NCBI GenBank assembly: GCA_965116765.1
Contig: OZ220718.1
Location: 1,116,001 to 1,180,000 of the forward strand
DNA: 64,000 bases
Origin: JAJEEA01 sp965116765
Lineage (GTDB): Bacteria; Acidobacteriota; Vicinamibacteria; Vicinamibacterales; UBA8438
Direction: 5' to 3'
In this document: positions 42,814 through 50,974 of the stretch, in pieces
Layout: every line of letters starts with the position of its first letter
Position numbering within the stretch: position 1 is the first letter of the stretch
Translations under genes and position numbers: made by a program
The notes under the pieces: model-generated
Database searches by the model: none
What the model was told of the DNA's origin: nothing
What the model saw: only the letters and a program-made list of their open reading frames with translations

Positions 42814-43737
42814 CAAGCCGAGAACGTCGACGAGCTCCTTGACGGCGGCCGCGGACCGCTCCAGCGCCGCCCGCTCGCCGGGCTCGAGGGCAATCTCGAT
42901 CACCTGCTCGGCTCCCCCGGCGCCCAGCTTCACCGGCACCCCGACGAACAGGTCCCGGATGCCGTACTCGCCCTGCAGGTAGACCGCGCACGGCAGGATC
43001 TTCTTCTTGTCCTTCAGGATCGCCTCGACCATCTCCACCGCGGCCGAGCCCGGCGCGTAGTACGCGCTGCCGGTGCCCAGCAGCTTGACGATCTCCGCCC
43101 CGCCGTTGGCGGTGCGATCGACGATGGCGTCGACGGTCGCCTGATCGAGGAGCTGGGTGATGGGGATTCCCGCGACGGTGGAGAACCGCGGCAGGGGCAC
43201 CATGGTGTCGCCGTGCCCCCCGAGCACGAAAGCGTGGGTGTTCTCCACCGACACCTGCAGGGCCTCGGCGATGAACGAGCGCATGCGGGCGGAGTCGAGC
43301 ACCCCGGCCATGCCCACGACGCGTTCGCGGGGGAACCCGCTCGCCCGGTACACCACCTGGCACATCGCGTCGAGGGGGTTCGTCACCGGGACGATGATGC
43401 ACTCGGGCGAGTGCTTCACGACCTCGGCCGTCACCGACCGGATGATGCTCGCGTTCTTGTTGAGCAGGTCGTCGCGGCTCATGCCCGGCTTGCGGGCGAG
43501 GCCGGCGGTGATGACCACGATGTCCGACCCCGCGGTGTCGGCGTAGTCGTTGGTGCCGAGCACCCGCGAGTCGGAACCCTCGATGGGACAGGCCTCGAGC
43601 ATGTCGAGGCCCTTGCCCTGCGGCACGCCCTCGAGGATGTCGAGGACCACCACGTCGGCCAGCTCCTTGTCGGCGATGCTCCTCGCCGCGGTGGCGCCGA
43701 CGTTGCCCGACCCGATGACGCTGACTTTTCGATTCAT
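42811..43737 (-). CDS. mdh: malate dehydrogenase (LDH-like type)
   Basis: The 308-aa enzyme interconverts malate and oxaloacetate with NAD. Marks: VSVIGSGNVGATAARSIADK, the acidic residue after LADVVVLDI (NAD preference), the substrate loop TAGLARKPGMSRDDLL with Arg, VTNPLDAMCQV, and catalytic His in VLGGHGDTMVPLP. ATG 43737 begins the conserved strand. It heads the minus-strand TCA run; about 215 bp upstream is the AT-rich patch at 43950. Confidence 0.95.
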   Translation of the reverse strand: MNRKVSVIGSGNVGATAARSIADKELADVVVLDILEGVPQGKGLDMLEACPIEGSDSRVLGTNDYADTAGSDIVVITAGLARKPGMSRDDLLNKNASIIRSVTAEVVKHSPECIIVPVTNPLDAMCQVVYRASGFPRERVVGMAGVLDSARMRSFIAEALQVSVENTHAFVLGGHGDTMVPLPRFSTVAGIPITQLLDQATVDAIVDRTANGGAEIVKLLGTGSAYYAPGSAAVEMVEAILKDKKKILPCAVYLQGEYGIRDLFVGVPVKLGAGGAEQVIEIALEPGERAALERSAAAVKELVDVLGL

Positions 43738-43949
43738 GACGCGTTCAGCACCCCTTTCACCGCCGGCCGTCCGGCGACGCACGCTGTCGGCTCGCCACGC
43801 GATGCGCCGGACATCGCGCCGAGGCGCAGAAGCAGCAGCGTCACCCGGAACCGTGGAACCCTTTGGGAATCGCCCCGGTGGCGGTCAGCGAACCGCCCCT
43901 TTCCGGGGCCGTTGATCGCGTGGTGGGCGAACCTCCGCGAGCGGCCGAC

Positions 43950-43958
43950 TATTATACT
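43950..43958. promoter_or_regulatory. AT-rich promoter-like patch between mdh and serA
   Basis: The 456-bp gene-free stretch 43738-44193 separates divergent mdh and serA. TATTATACT stands out in very GC-rich DNA: it reads TATACT on the plus strand (toward serA) and TATAAT on the minus strand (toward mdh), each a good -10. No convincing -35 is seen for either. The rest of the stretch shows no gene, repeat or structured RNA I can support. Confidence 0.35.
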
Positions 43959-44193
43959 GCGGTACAGTCCTCGCCACGCCCAGCCGCGCACGGGCGCCTT
44001 TCTGCCCGTCCGCGCCCCCAGCCGCCCGTGGTGAAACCCGCGTCGCACTGCGCCCGGAGGGCGGCGGCGGACGCCGCGTGCGCCGGCGCACGCGAAGGCG
44101 GCCGCGAGGTGCGGAGCGCGCGCCCGACAAGGCGCGGCGAGGGAGCATGCCGAACCCGTGTCGCCGCGAAGCCGCCGGAGAAACGAGCGCCGA

Positions 44194-45792
44194 ATGAAGA
44201 TCGTGATTGCCGATCCCCTGCCGCCGACGGCGGCAGACCTGCTCCGCGACCAGGGGTGGACCGTCGACGCGGAGGCCGGCCGGCCCCGGCCGCGACTCGA
44301 GGCCGACCTCGCCGACGCCGACGCGCTGATCGTCCGCAGCGCCACCCGGGTCGACGCGCGGCTGCTGGCCGCCGCGACCCGGCTCAGGATCGTGGCGCGC
44401 GCCGGCACCGGCGTCGACAACGTCGACCTCGACGCCGCGAGCGCGAACGGAATCCTCGTCGTCAACGCCCCGGGGGCCAACAGCATCAGCGTGGCCGAGC
44501 ACACCATGGCCCTGCTGCTCGCCTCGGCCCGCTCGGTGGCGCACGCGGACGCGCGGCTCAAGGCGGGCCGGTGGGAGAAGAAGCGCCTGACGGGGGTGGA
44601 GGTTCGCGGGAAGACCCTCGGCGTCGTCGGCCTGGGCCGCATCGGCCGGGAGGTCGTGCACCGCGCCCACGCGTTCGGCATGCGCTGCGTCGCGCACGAT
44701 CCCTTCATCGCGGGCCAGGTCGCCGCGGACCTCGACGTCGAGCTCATGGAGCTGGACGAGCTGTGCGGGGCCGCCGATTTCATCACCCTGCACGTGCCGG
44801 CCACGGGCCCCGGGCCGCTGTTCACGGCCGAGCGGCTGGCCCGCTGCAAGCCGTCGGCGCGCATCGTCAACACCGCGCGCGGCGCCCTCATCGACGAAGA
44901 GGCCCTCGCCGACGCGATCGAGCGGGGCGCCATCGGCGGGGCCGGGCTCGATGTCTTCCAGGTCGAGCCGCCGCCCGACGATCGCCTCGTCCGCCTCCCC
45001 CAGGTCGTCACCACCCCGCACATCGCGGGGTCCACGCACGAGGCGCAGGAGCTCGTGGGGCTGGAGACGGCGGCCTGCGTGCGCGACTACCTCGGCGCCG
45101 GCATCGTGCGCAACGCCGTCAACTACCCTTCGCTCGGACCCGAGGAGCTGAAGCGCATGCAGCCGTACACGGTGCTCGCGCGCCGTCTGGGCACGCTGCT
45201 GAAGCACATCGGCGACGCGCGCCCCGAAGCCCTCGCCCTCCGCTACTACGGCGGGCTCGCCGAGGGCAACAACGAGCCGCTCGTGGGGGCCAGCCTCGTC
45301 GGCTTCTTCGGCTCGACGGTGGACAACGTCACGCCGATCAACGCTCGCGCGGTCGCCCGCGACCGCGGCATCGAGGTCATCGAGTCGCGCAGCTCGAGAC
45401 CCCGCAACTTCACCAACCTCATCTCGATGAAGCTCCACACCGCCCGGAGCGAGCACTGGGTCGAAGGCGTCCTGTTCGAGCAGGCGGGGCCGAGGCTGGT
45501 CCTGCTCGACGGCGTGCAGATCGAGGCCCCCCTGGAGGGCACCCTCGTGGTGGTCCGAAACGACGACCAGCCGGGCGTGATCGGCGAGGTGGGCCGGATT
45601 CTCGGCCGCCACGGCATCAACATCGAGACGTTCGCGCTGGGCCGGGGCGCGGCCGGCGGCGGTGCGGTGGCGGTGGTGAAGGTCGACAGGAAGGACACGG
45701 ACGACCCCGGCGTCACGGCCGAGGTCCTCGACGAGATCCGCGCCGTGCCTCCCGTGAAGGAGGCGTCGGTGATCTCCAGCTGGACGACCTGA
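44194..45792 (+). CDS. serA: D-3-phosphoglycerate dehydrogenase
   Basis: The 532-aa enzyme starts serine synthesis by oxidising 3-phosphoglycerate. It has the long form: catalytic and NAD domains with GVVGLGRIGREV-type loop (about 143-152), catalytic Arg in NTARGALIDEEAL, Glu in DVFQVEPP and His in TPHIAGST, then an intervening domain and a C-terminal ACT domain (about 455-530, DDQPGVIGEVGRILGRHGINI) for serine feedback. ATG 44194 opens the conserved MKIVIADPL; the GGAG site is rather distant (13 bases). It converges with the GscC-like gene downstream across a dispersed repeat. Confidence 0.94.
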   Translation: MKIVIADPLPPTAADLLRDQGWTVDAEAGRPRPRLEADLADADALIVRSATRVDARLLAAATRLRIVARAGTGVDNVDLDAASANGILVVNAPGANSISVAEHTMALLLASARSVAHADARLKAGRWEKKRLTGVEVRGKTLGVVGLGRIGREVVHRAHAFGMRCVAHDPFIAGQVAADLDVELMELDELCGAADFITLHVPATGPGPLFTAERLARCKPSARIVNTARGALIDEEALADAIERGAIGGAGLDVFQVEPPPDDRLVRLPQVVTTPHIAGSTHEAQELVGLETAACVRDYLGAGIVRNAVNYPSLGPEELKRMQPYTVLARRLGTLLKHIGDARPEALALRYYGGLAEGNNEPLVGASLVGFFGSTVDNVTPINARAVARDRGIEVIESRSSRPRNFTNLISMKLHTARSEHWVEGVLFEQAGPRLVLLDGVQIEAPLEGTLVVVRNDDQPGVIGEVGRILGRHGINIETFALGRGAAGGGAVAVVKVDRKDTDDPGVTAEVLDEIRAVPPVKEASVISSWTT

Positions 45793-45897
45793 GCCCCGGC
45801 CGCCGACCGCGTGTCCGTCTCGCGCGTCCGCCTGACGGGGCAACCCGCCACACAACTCGTGGCCGCGCGACCGGGAGTCGAGCGGGCCGTTCGTCCA

Positions 45898-45981
45898 GCC
45901 CGCCAATCGTCGCCTACGGCTCCGCTTGGCGCCCAAGCGACCCTGCCGCGAGGCTGCGCCGTTCCACGGCGCAGCCTCACC
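45898..45981 (+). repeat. dispersed hairpin repeat (site H)
   Basis: A clear full copy: GCCCGCCAATCGTCGCCTAC, GGCTCCGCTTGGCGCCCAAG and a terminal hairpin GAGGCTGCGCCGTTCC/ACGGCGCAGCCTC. It lies between two convergent genes and its end overlaps the stop codon of the minus-strand one, as expected if it acts at 3' ends. Confidence 0.85.
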
Positions 45982-46531
45982 AGGGGAGCGTCAGGCGAAA
46001 CGACGCCTGCCGGCCGGGATCGAACAGCTCGACCGCGTCGTCGTCGATGCGCTGCACCTGGTAGGGTCCGGGCAGCTCGTCTCCGACCCGCGCCAGCACC
46101 ACGCGTCCGTCGACGGAGAGGACCGCGGTGCGGCGGGGACCCGACGGGGTCTCGTCGGACGCGATGCCGGCCAGCGACACCCTCGGCGAGGCCGTCGGCA
46201 CCGCGGCGGCCGCCCTGCGCGCCCAGCCATCGGGAACGACGGCTTCGCGCTCCGCCGCGGAGGGCGCTACGCGTCGGGGAGCGAGCGTGAAGGGGTTGCG
46301 GACCACCGGCCGCGGCCGGGGCGCGTGCTCGAGAAAGGCGGTCATCCGCGCCACCTCCCGGTCCAGATCGACTCGTTCGGCCGGGGGCGGCGGGGGCGGC
46401 GCGGTTGCCTGCGGCGGCGTCGGCCCGCCTCCGCGAGCGGGAGCCGCGGGCATCGTCCCCGCCGCCGAGGCCAGCCAGGCGGCCAGCAGCCCCCCGCCCG
46501 TCGCCCACATCGCCAGACGCGTCCTGCTCAT
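45977..46531 (-). CDS. exported GspC/PilP-like protein of unknown function
   Basis: A 184-aa protein with an N-terminal hydrophobic segment (about 8-26), a Pro-rich spacer and a C-terminal beta-rich part: VSLAGIASDE, RTAVLSVDGRVVLARVGDELPGPYQVQRIDDDAVELFD. This pattern resembles the homology region of type II secretion GspC or type IV pilus PilP, which sit in the periplasm and link inner- and outer-membrane rings. No other secretion gene is nearby, so the match is by motif only. It is divergent from kdsB with a short shared upstream region. Confidence 0.55.
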   Translation of the reverse strand: MSRTRLAMWATGGGLLAAWLASAAGTMPAAPARGGGPTPPQATAPPPPPPAERVDLDREVARMTAFLEHAPRPRPVVRNPFTLAPRRVAPSAAEREAVVPDGWARRAAAAVPTASPRVSLAGIASDETPSGPRRTAVLSVDGRVVLARVGDELPGPYQVQRIDDDAVELFDPGRQASFRLTLPW

Positions 46532-46575
46532 CGCCTCGCCTCATCGTACCACGCCCCGGCATGGTAGGATTCGCC

Positions 46576-47361
46576 GTGCGCCCCGCCACGCCCCCACCCC
46601 TCCGGAACCCGCCCCCCGCCGGAGGAGCCGTCGCCATCATCCCCGCCCGCTACGCGTCGACCCGATTGCCGGCCAAGCCGCTGGCGGACATCGGCGGCCG
46701 GACGATGATCGAGCACGTCTACCGGCACGCGGCCGAGGCCCGTTCGGTCGACCGCGTCCTCGTCGCGACCGACGACGACCGGATTGCGCGGGCGGTGAAC
46801 GCGTTCGGCGGCGAGGTGCGCATGACCCGCGCCGATCACGCGTCGGGCACCGACCGTCTCGCCGAGGTCGCGGCCGGCCTCGACTGCGACCTCATCGTCA
46901 ACGTGCAGGGGGACGAGCCGCTCATCGCCCCGGAGGTCATCGACGCCGCGGTCGCGGCCGCGGCCGACCCCGCGGTGACCATGTCCACCCTGCGCTGCCC
47001 CCTCGCGGACGCCGACGCCTGGCGCGACCCCGACGTCGTCAAGGTCGCCGTCGACCGCGCGGGCCGGGCCCTCTTCTTCTCCCGCGCGCCCATCGGCCTC
47101 GACCGCGACGCGGCCCCCGCGACGCCGGTCGCGGTCGATCGGCACATCGGGCTCTACGTCTACCGCCGGCCTGTCCTGCTGGCCCTGAGCCGGCTCGAGC
47201 CGACCCCGCTCGAGCGCGCCGAGCGCCTCGAGCAGCTGCGCGCCCTCGAGCACGGCTACCGCATCATGACCACGCGCATCGACGAAGACCCGATCGGCGT
47301 CGACACGCCCGCCGATCTCGACCGCGTGCGCCGACGCCTCGCGGCCGGAGCCCCGGCATGA
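46576..47361 (+). CDS. kdsB: CMP-KDO synthetase
   Basis: The 261-aa enzyme activates KDO with CTP for LPS core synthesis. Marks: VAIIPARYASTRLPAKPLAD (about 20-39), VATDD, TRADHASGTDRLAEV, NVQGDEPLI and the late DTPADLDRVR. The start is doubtful: GTG 46576 has AGGA seven bases upstream, and the same TAGGAT (46565-46570) could be a -10 giving a leaderless message; ATG 46561 would add five residues. Its TGA overlaps the pyrG ATG as ATGA, so the enzyme that uses CTP is coupled to the one that makes it. Confidence 0.93.
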   Translation: MRPATPPPLRNPPPAGGAVAIIPARYASTRLPAKPLADIGGRTMIEHVYRHAAEARSVDRVLVATDDDRIARAVNAFGGEVRMTRADHASGTDRLAEVAAGLDCDLIVNVQGDEPLIAPEVIDAAVAAAADPAVTMSTLRCPLADADAWRDPDVVKVAVDRAGRALFFSRAPIGLDRDAAPATPVAVDRHIGLYVYRRPVLLALSRLEPTPLERAERLEQLRALEHGYRIMTTRIDEDPIGVDTPADLDRVRRRLAAGAPA

Positions 47362-49043
47362 GCACACCGATCGTCAACGACGCGGGCCGCCCGGTGAAGT
47401 TCATCTTCGTCACCGGCGGGGTCGTGTCGTCCCTCGGCAAGGGGCTGGCCGCCGCCTCGATCGGGTGCCTGCTCGAAGGACACGGCTACCGGGTGACGCT
47501 GCAGAAGCTCGACCCCTACGTCAACGTCGACCCGGGCACCATGAGCCCCTACCAGCACGGCGAGGTCTACGTCACCGACGACGGGGCCGAGACCGACCTC
47601 GACCTCGGCCACTACGAGCGCTTCACCAACACCCTCACCACCAAGAACCACAACTGGACCACCGGCCAGATCTACCTCTCGGTGATCCAGAAGGAGCGCC
47701 GCGGCGACTATCTCGGCGGCACCGTGCAGGTCATCCCCCACATCACCAACGAGATCAAGGACTGCATCCGTACGGTGGCCCGCGACGTCGACATCGTGCT
47801 GGTGGAGGTCGGCGGCACCGTCGGCGACATCGAGAGCCAGCCGTTCCTCGAGGCCATCCGGCAGTTCCGGCAGGACGTCGGCCGGGCGCACACCCTCTAC
47901 GTCCATCTCACCCTGGTGCCGTTCATCGGCGCCGCGGGCGAGCTCAAGACGAAGCCGACGCAGCACAGCGTGCGCGATCTGCGCTCGATCGGCATTCAGC
48001 CCGACATCCTGCTGTGCCGGACCGACCGGTTCCTGCCGGCGGAGATTCGCCGCAAGATCGCCCTGTTCTGCGATGTCGACGAGGACGCGGTAATCACCGC
48101 CAAGGACGTGTCGAGCATCTACGAGGTCCCGCTGGTTCTCGGTGAGGAGGGGCTCGACCGCAACGTGCTGGGGCGGCTGCAGCTGCCCGATTCCGAGCGC
48201 GCGATGCACGCGTGGCAGTCGCTCATCGAGAACCTCCGGCACCCCGCCGACCGTCTTCGCATCCACGTCGTCGGCAAGTACGTGGGGTACGAGGACTCCT
48301 ACAAGAGCCTCAACGAGGCGCTCTATCACGGCGGCTTCCGGCATCGGCTGGGCGTCGACATCCAGTGGGTCGAGGCCGAGGCGCTCGAGGCCGACGGCGG
48401 CGACGACCTGCTCGCCGGGGCCGACGGCATCCTCGTCCCCGGCGGGTTCGGCGACCGCGGCACGGGCGGCATGATGCGCGCCGCGCGCATCGCCCGCGAG
48501 CGGCGCATCCCGTACTTCGGCATCTGCTACGGCTTCCAGTGGGCGGCGGTCGAGTTCGCCCGCAACGTGTGCGGGCTCGTCGGGGCGGACTCCACCGAGT
48601 GCAACCCCGACGCGGAGCACAAGGTCATCTACAAGCTGCGCGACCTGCTCGGCGTGGACGACCTCGGGGGGACGATGCGGCTGGGCCGCTACCCCTGCGA
48701 GCTGTCCGCGGGCTCGCGCGCGCGCGCCATCTACGGGACCGGCGAGGTGCAGGAGCGCCACCGGCACCGCTACGAGTTCAACCGCGAGTACGAGGCGACC
48801 CTGGCCGAGCACGGCCTCGTCATCTCCGGACAGTCCCCCGACCGCCGCTTCGTCGAGACCATCGAGCTCCCCGACCACCCCTGGTACGTGGCGGTCCAGT
48901 TCCATCCCGAGTTCCGGTCGAAGCCGCTCGATCCGCACCCGCTGTTCGCGGACTTCGTGCGGGCGAGCCACGAGCACAAGGTCGCGGCCGCGCGGGCGAG
49001 GCAGGAACCGCCGGCGGCCCGGGAGGCGGTGAAGAGCGAATAG
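47358..49043 (+). CDS. pyrG: CTP synthase
   Basis: The 561-aa enzyme makes CTP from UTP, ATP and glutamine. The synthase domain starts KFIFVTGGVVSSLGKGLAAA and has the CTP-feedback region VNVDPGTMSPYQHGEV; the glutamine amidotransferase domain contains Cys390 and a C-terminal His-Glu pair in VAVQFHPEF. The nucleophile elbow reads GICYGFQ, where the common form is GICLGMQ; the Cys and glycines are kept, so it is probably active but from a divergent lineage. ATG 47358 overlaps the kdsB stop. Sited in the KDO operon, it would supply CTP for KDO activation. Confidence 0.95.
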   Translation: MSTPIVNDAGRPVKFIFVTGGVVSSLGKGLAAASIGCLLEGHGYRVTLQKLDPYVNVDPGTMSPYQHGEVYVTDDGAETDLDLGHYERFTNTLTTKNHNWTTGQIYLSVIQKERRGDYLGGTVQVIPHITNEIKDCIRTVARDVDIVLVEVGGTVGDIESQPFLEAIRQFRQDVGRAHTLYVHLTLVPFIGAAGELKTKPTQHSVRDLRSIGIQPDILLCRTDRFLPAEIRRKIALFCDVDEDAVITAKDVSSIYEVPLVLGEEGLDRNVLGRLQLPDSERAMHAWQSLIENLRHPADRLRIHVVGKYVGYEDSYKSLNEALYHGGFRHRLGVDIQWVEAEALEADGGDDLLAGADGILVPGGFGDRGTGGMMRAARIARERRIPYFGICYGFQWAAVEFARNVCGLVGADSTECNPDAEHKVIYKLRDLLGVDDLGGTMRLGRYPCELSAGSRARAIYGTGEVQERHRHRYEFNREYEATLAEHGLVISGQSPDRRFVETIELPDHPWYVAVQFHPEFRSKPLDPHPLFADFVRASHEHKVAAARARQEPPAAREAVKSE

Positions 49044-49157
49044 CGGCCGTCCGGCGAGCGCAGGCCCCCGCAAGCGGCGAATCCCGCGGCCGGCCGGGCG
49101 TCGAGTCGCAGCCACCGTGCGATCCGCGAGCCCGTCCGGGGGCGTCCGGAGCCCCCC

Positions 49158-49163
49158 TATAAT
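49158..49163 (+). promoter_or_regulatory. perfect -10 hexamer for a probably leaderless kdsA message
   Basis: TATAAT lies six bases before the GTG at 49170. Transcription would normally start about seven bases past the hexamer, at the GTG itself, giving a leaderless mRNA. No Shine-Dalgarno is present, which agrees. No TTGACA-like -35 is visible. The 126-bp pyrG-kdsA gap holds nothing else I can identify. Confidence 0.5.
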
Positions 49164-49169
49164 GGTCGG

Positions 49170-49997
49170 GTGTCGGTGGTGAACATCGGTGACATGGCCG
49201 TCGGCGACGGTGGGCCGCTCGCCCTCATCGCCGGCCCGTGCGTCATCGAGAGCGAAGCGCACGCCGTCTTTCTGGGCGGGGCCATCGCCGGCGTCGCCCG
49301 GCGACTCGGCATCCCCTACGTCTTCAAGGCATCGTTCGACAAGGCCAACCGCACCTCCGGCCGCTCGTTCCGCGGCCCCGGCCTCGAGGCGGGCCTCGCC
49401 GCGCTGCGGGCCGTCAAGGAGACCCACGGCGTGCCGGTCCTGACCGACGTCCACGAGACCGCGCAGGTGGACGCGGTGGCGGAGGTGGCCGACGTCCTCC
49501 AGATCCCGGCCTTTCTCTCGCGGCAGACCGATCTGATCGTCGCCGCGGCCGCCACCGGCCGCGCCGTGAACGTCAAGAAGGGACAGTTCCTCGCGCCCTC
49601 GGACGTGCGCCACGCGGTCGCCAAGGTCACCGGGACCGGCAACCGCCGCGTCCTCGTCACCGAGCGCGGGACCAGCTTCGGCTACCACGACCTCGTGGTC
49701 GACTTCCGCGCGTTCCCCCAGCTCAAGGCGCTGGGCGTGCCGGTGGTGTTCGACGTCACCCACAGCCTGCAGCTGCCGGGCGCGGGCGACGGGGTGACCG
49801 CGGGTCAGGCCGAGTACATCGAGCCGATGGCCGCGGCCGGCGCCGCCGCCGGGGTCGACGCCCTCTTCCTCGAGATTCACGAGGAGCCCTCGCGGGCGAA
49901 GAGCGACGCGCAGAACGCGCTCCCGCTCGACCGGCTGCCGCGCCTGCTCGAGCGGGTGCTGCGGATCGCCGAAGCCGCGAGGGACCGAGGCGCATGA
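49170..49997 (+). CDS. kdsA: 3-deoxy-8-phosphooctulonate synthase
   Basis: The 275-aa enzyme condenses PEP with arabinose-5-P to KDO-8-P. Marks: LIAGPCVIES, PYVFKASFDKANRTS, SFRGPGLEAGL, TDVHE, LQIPAFLSRQTDL, KKGQFLAP and the terminal FLEIHEEPSRAKSDAQN. GTG 49170 is chosen because it follows a TATAAT by six bases and gives the family length; a second GTG is two codons later. Its TGA overlaps the kdsD ATG (ATGA), so synthesis is coupled to the supplier of arabinose-5-P. Confidence 0.94.
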   Translation: MSVVNIGDMAVGDGGPLALIAGPCVIESEAHAVFLGGAIAGVARRLGIPYVFKASFDKANRTSGRSFRGPGLEAGLAALRAVKETHGVPVLTDVHETAQVDAVAEVADVLQIPAFLSRQTDLIVAAAATGRAVNVKKGQFLAPSDVRHAVAKVTGTGNRRVLVTERGTSFGYHDLVVDFRAFPQLKALGVPVVFDVTHSLQLPGAGDGVTAGQAEYIEPMAAAGAAAGVDALFLEIHEEPSRAKSDAQNALPLDRLPRLLERVLRIAEAARDRGA

Positions 49998-50974
49998 CGG
50001 CCCCCGGCGGCGCGCCGGTCGACCGGGCGCTCGCCCGCCAGGTCATCGAGATCGAGGCGGGGGCGCTCACGGCCCTCGCGGACCGGCTCGACGAGCGGTT
50101 CGACGCGGCGGTGCGGCTGCTCGAGGCGTGCGCGGGGCGGGTCATCGTCACCGGGATGGGCAAGTCGGGGATCATCAGCCGCAAGATCGCGGCCACCCTC
50201 GCCAGCACCGGCACCCCCGCGTTCTTCCTGCACCCGGCCGAGGCCGTCCACGGCGACCTCGGCGTCGTGCAGGACGACGACGTCGTCGTGGCCCTGTCCC
50301 ACAGCGGCGAGACGAACGAGATCCTGCGCCTGATCGAGACCATCCGGCGGGTCGGGGCCCGGCTCGTCTGCCTGACCGGCGCCCCCGGGTCGACCCTGGC
50401 GCGCACCGCCGACGTCGCCCTCGACTGCGGCGTCCGAGCCGAGGCGTGCCCCCTGAACCTCGTGCCGACGGCCAGCACCACCGCCGCGCTCGCCCTCGGC
50501 GACGCCCTCGCCATGACCCTGCTCGTCCGGAAGGGCTTCCGCCAGGAGGACTTCGCCCACCTGCATCCCGGCGGCGGGCTCGGCAAGCGCCTGCTGCCGG
50601 CCGAGCGCCTCATGCAGGCCGGCGACAAGGTGCCGGTGGTCCCCGCCACCGCCCCGATGCCCGCGGCGGTCCGCGAGATGAGCGACAAGAAGCTCGGCAT
50701 GACCTGCGTCGTCGACGCGGCGGGGCGGCTCGCCGGCGTCATCACCGACGGCGACCTGCGGCGGGAGCTCGCGGCGGGACGGCCGCTGTCCGCCCGCACC
50801 GCCGGCGACGTGATGTCGGCGGCGCCGCACACCATCACCGGGTCGACCCTCGCCGCCCGGGCCCTCCACCTCATGGAGACCCATCGCATCACCGCGCTCG
50901 TGGTGGTCGGCGACGCCGGTCGGGTCGAGGGGGTCGTCCACCTCCACGATCTCTGGCGCACCGAGCTGTTCTGA
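49994..50974 (+). CDS. kdsD: arabinose-5-phosphate isomerase (KpsF/GutQ family)
   Basis: The 326-aa enzyme makes arabinose-5-P from ribulose-5-P for KDO synthesis. It has an N-terminal SIS domain (VIVTGMGKSGIISRKIA, about 50-66; LSHSGETNEI; HLHPGGGLG with catalytic-region His) and two C-terminal CBS repeats. ATG 49994 overlaps the kdsA stop, and its TGA shares a base with the next start. Gene order kdsA-kdsD places successive steps together. Confidence 0.94.
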   Translation: MTAPGGAPVDRALARQVIEIEAGALTALADRLDERFDAAVRLLEACAGRVIVTGMGKSGIISRKIAATLASTGTPAFFLHPAEAVHGDLGVVQDDDVVVALSHSGETNEILRLIETIRRVGARLVCLTGAPGSTLARTADVALDCGVRAEACPLNLVPTASTTAALALGDALAMTLLVRKGFRQEDFAHLHPGGGLGKRLLPAERLMQAGDKVPVVPATAPMPAAVREMSDKKLGMTCVVDAAGRLAGVITDGDLRRELAAGRPLSARTAGDVMSAAPHTITGSTLAARALHLMETHRITALVVVGDAGRVEGVVHLHDLWRTELF

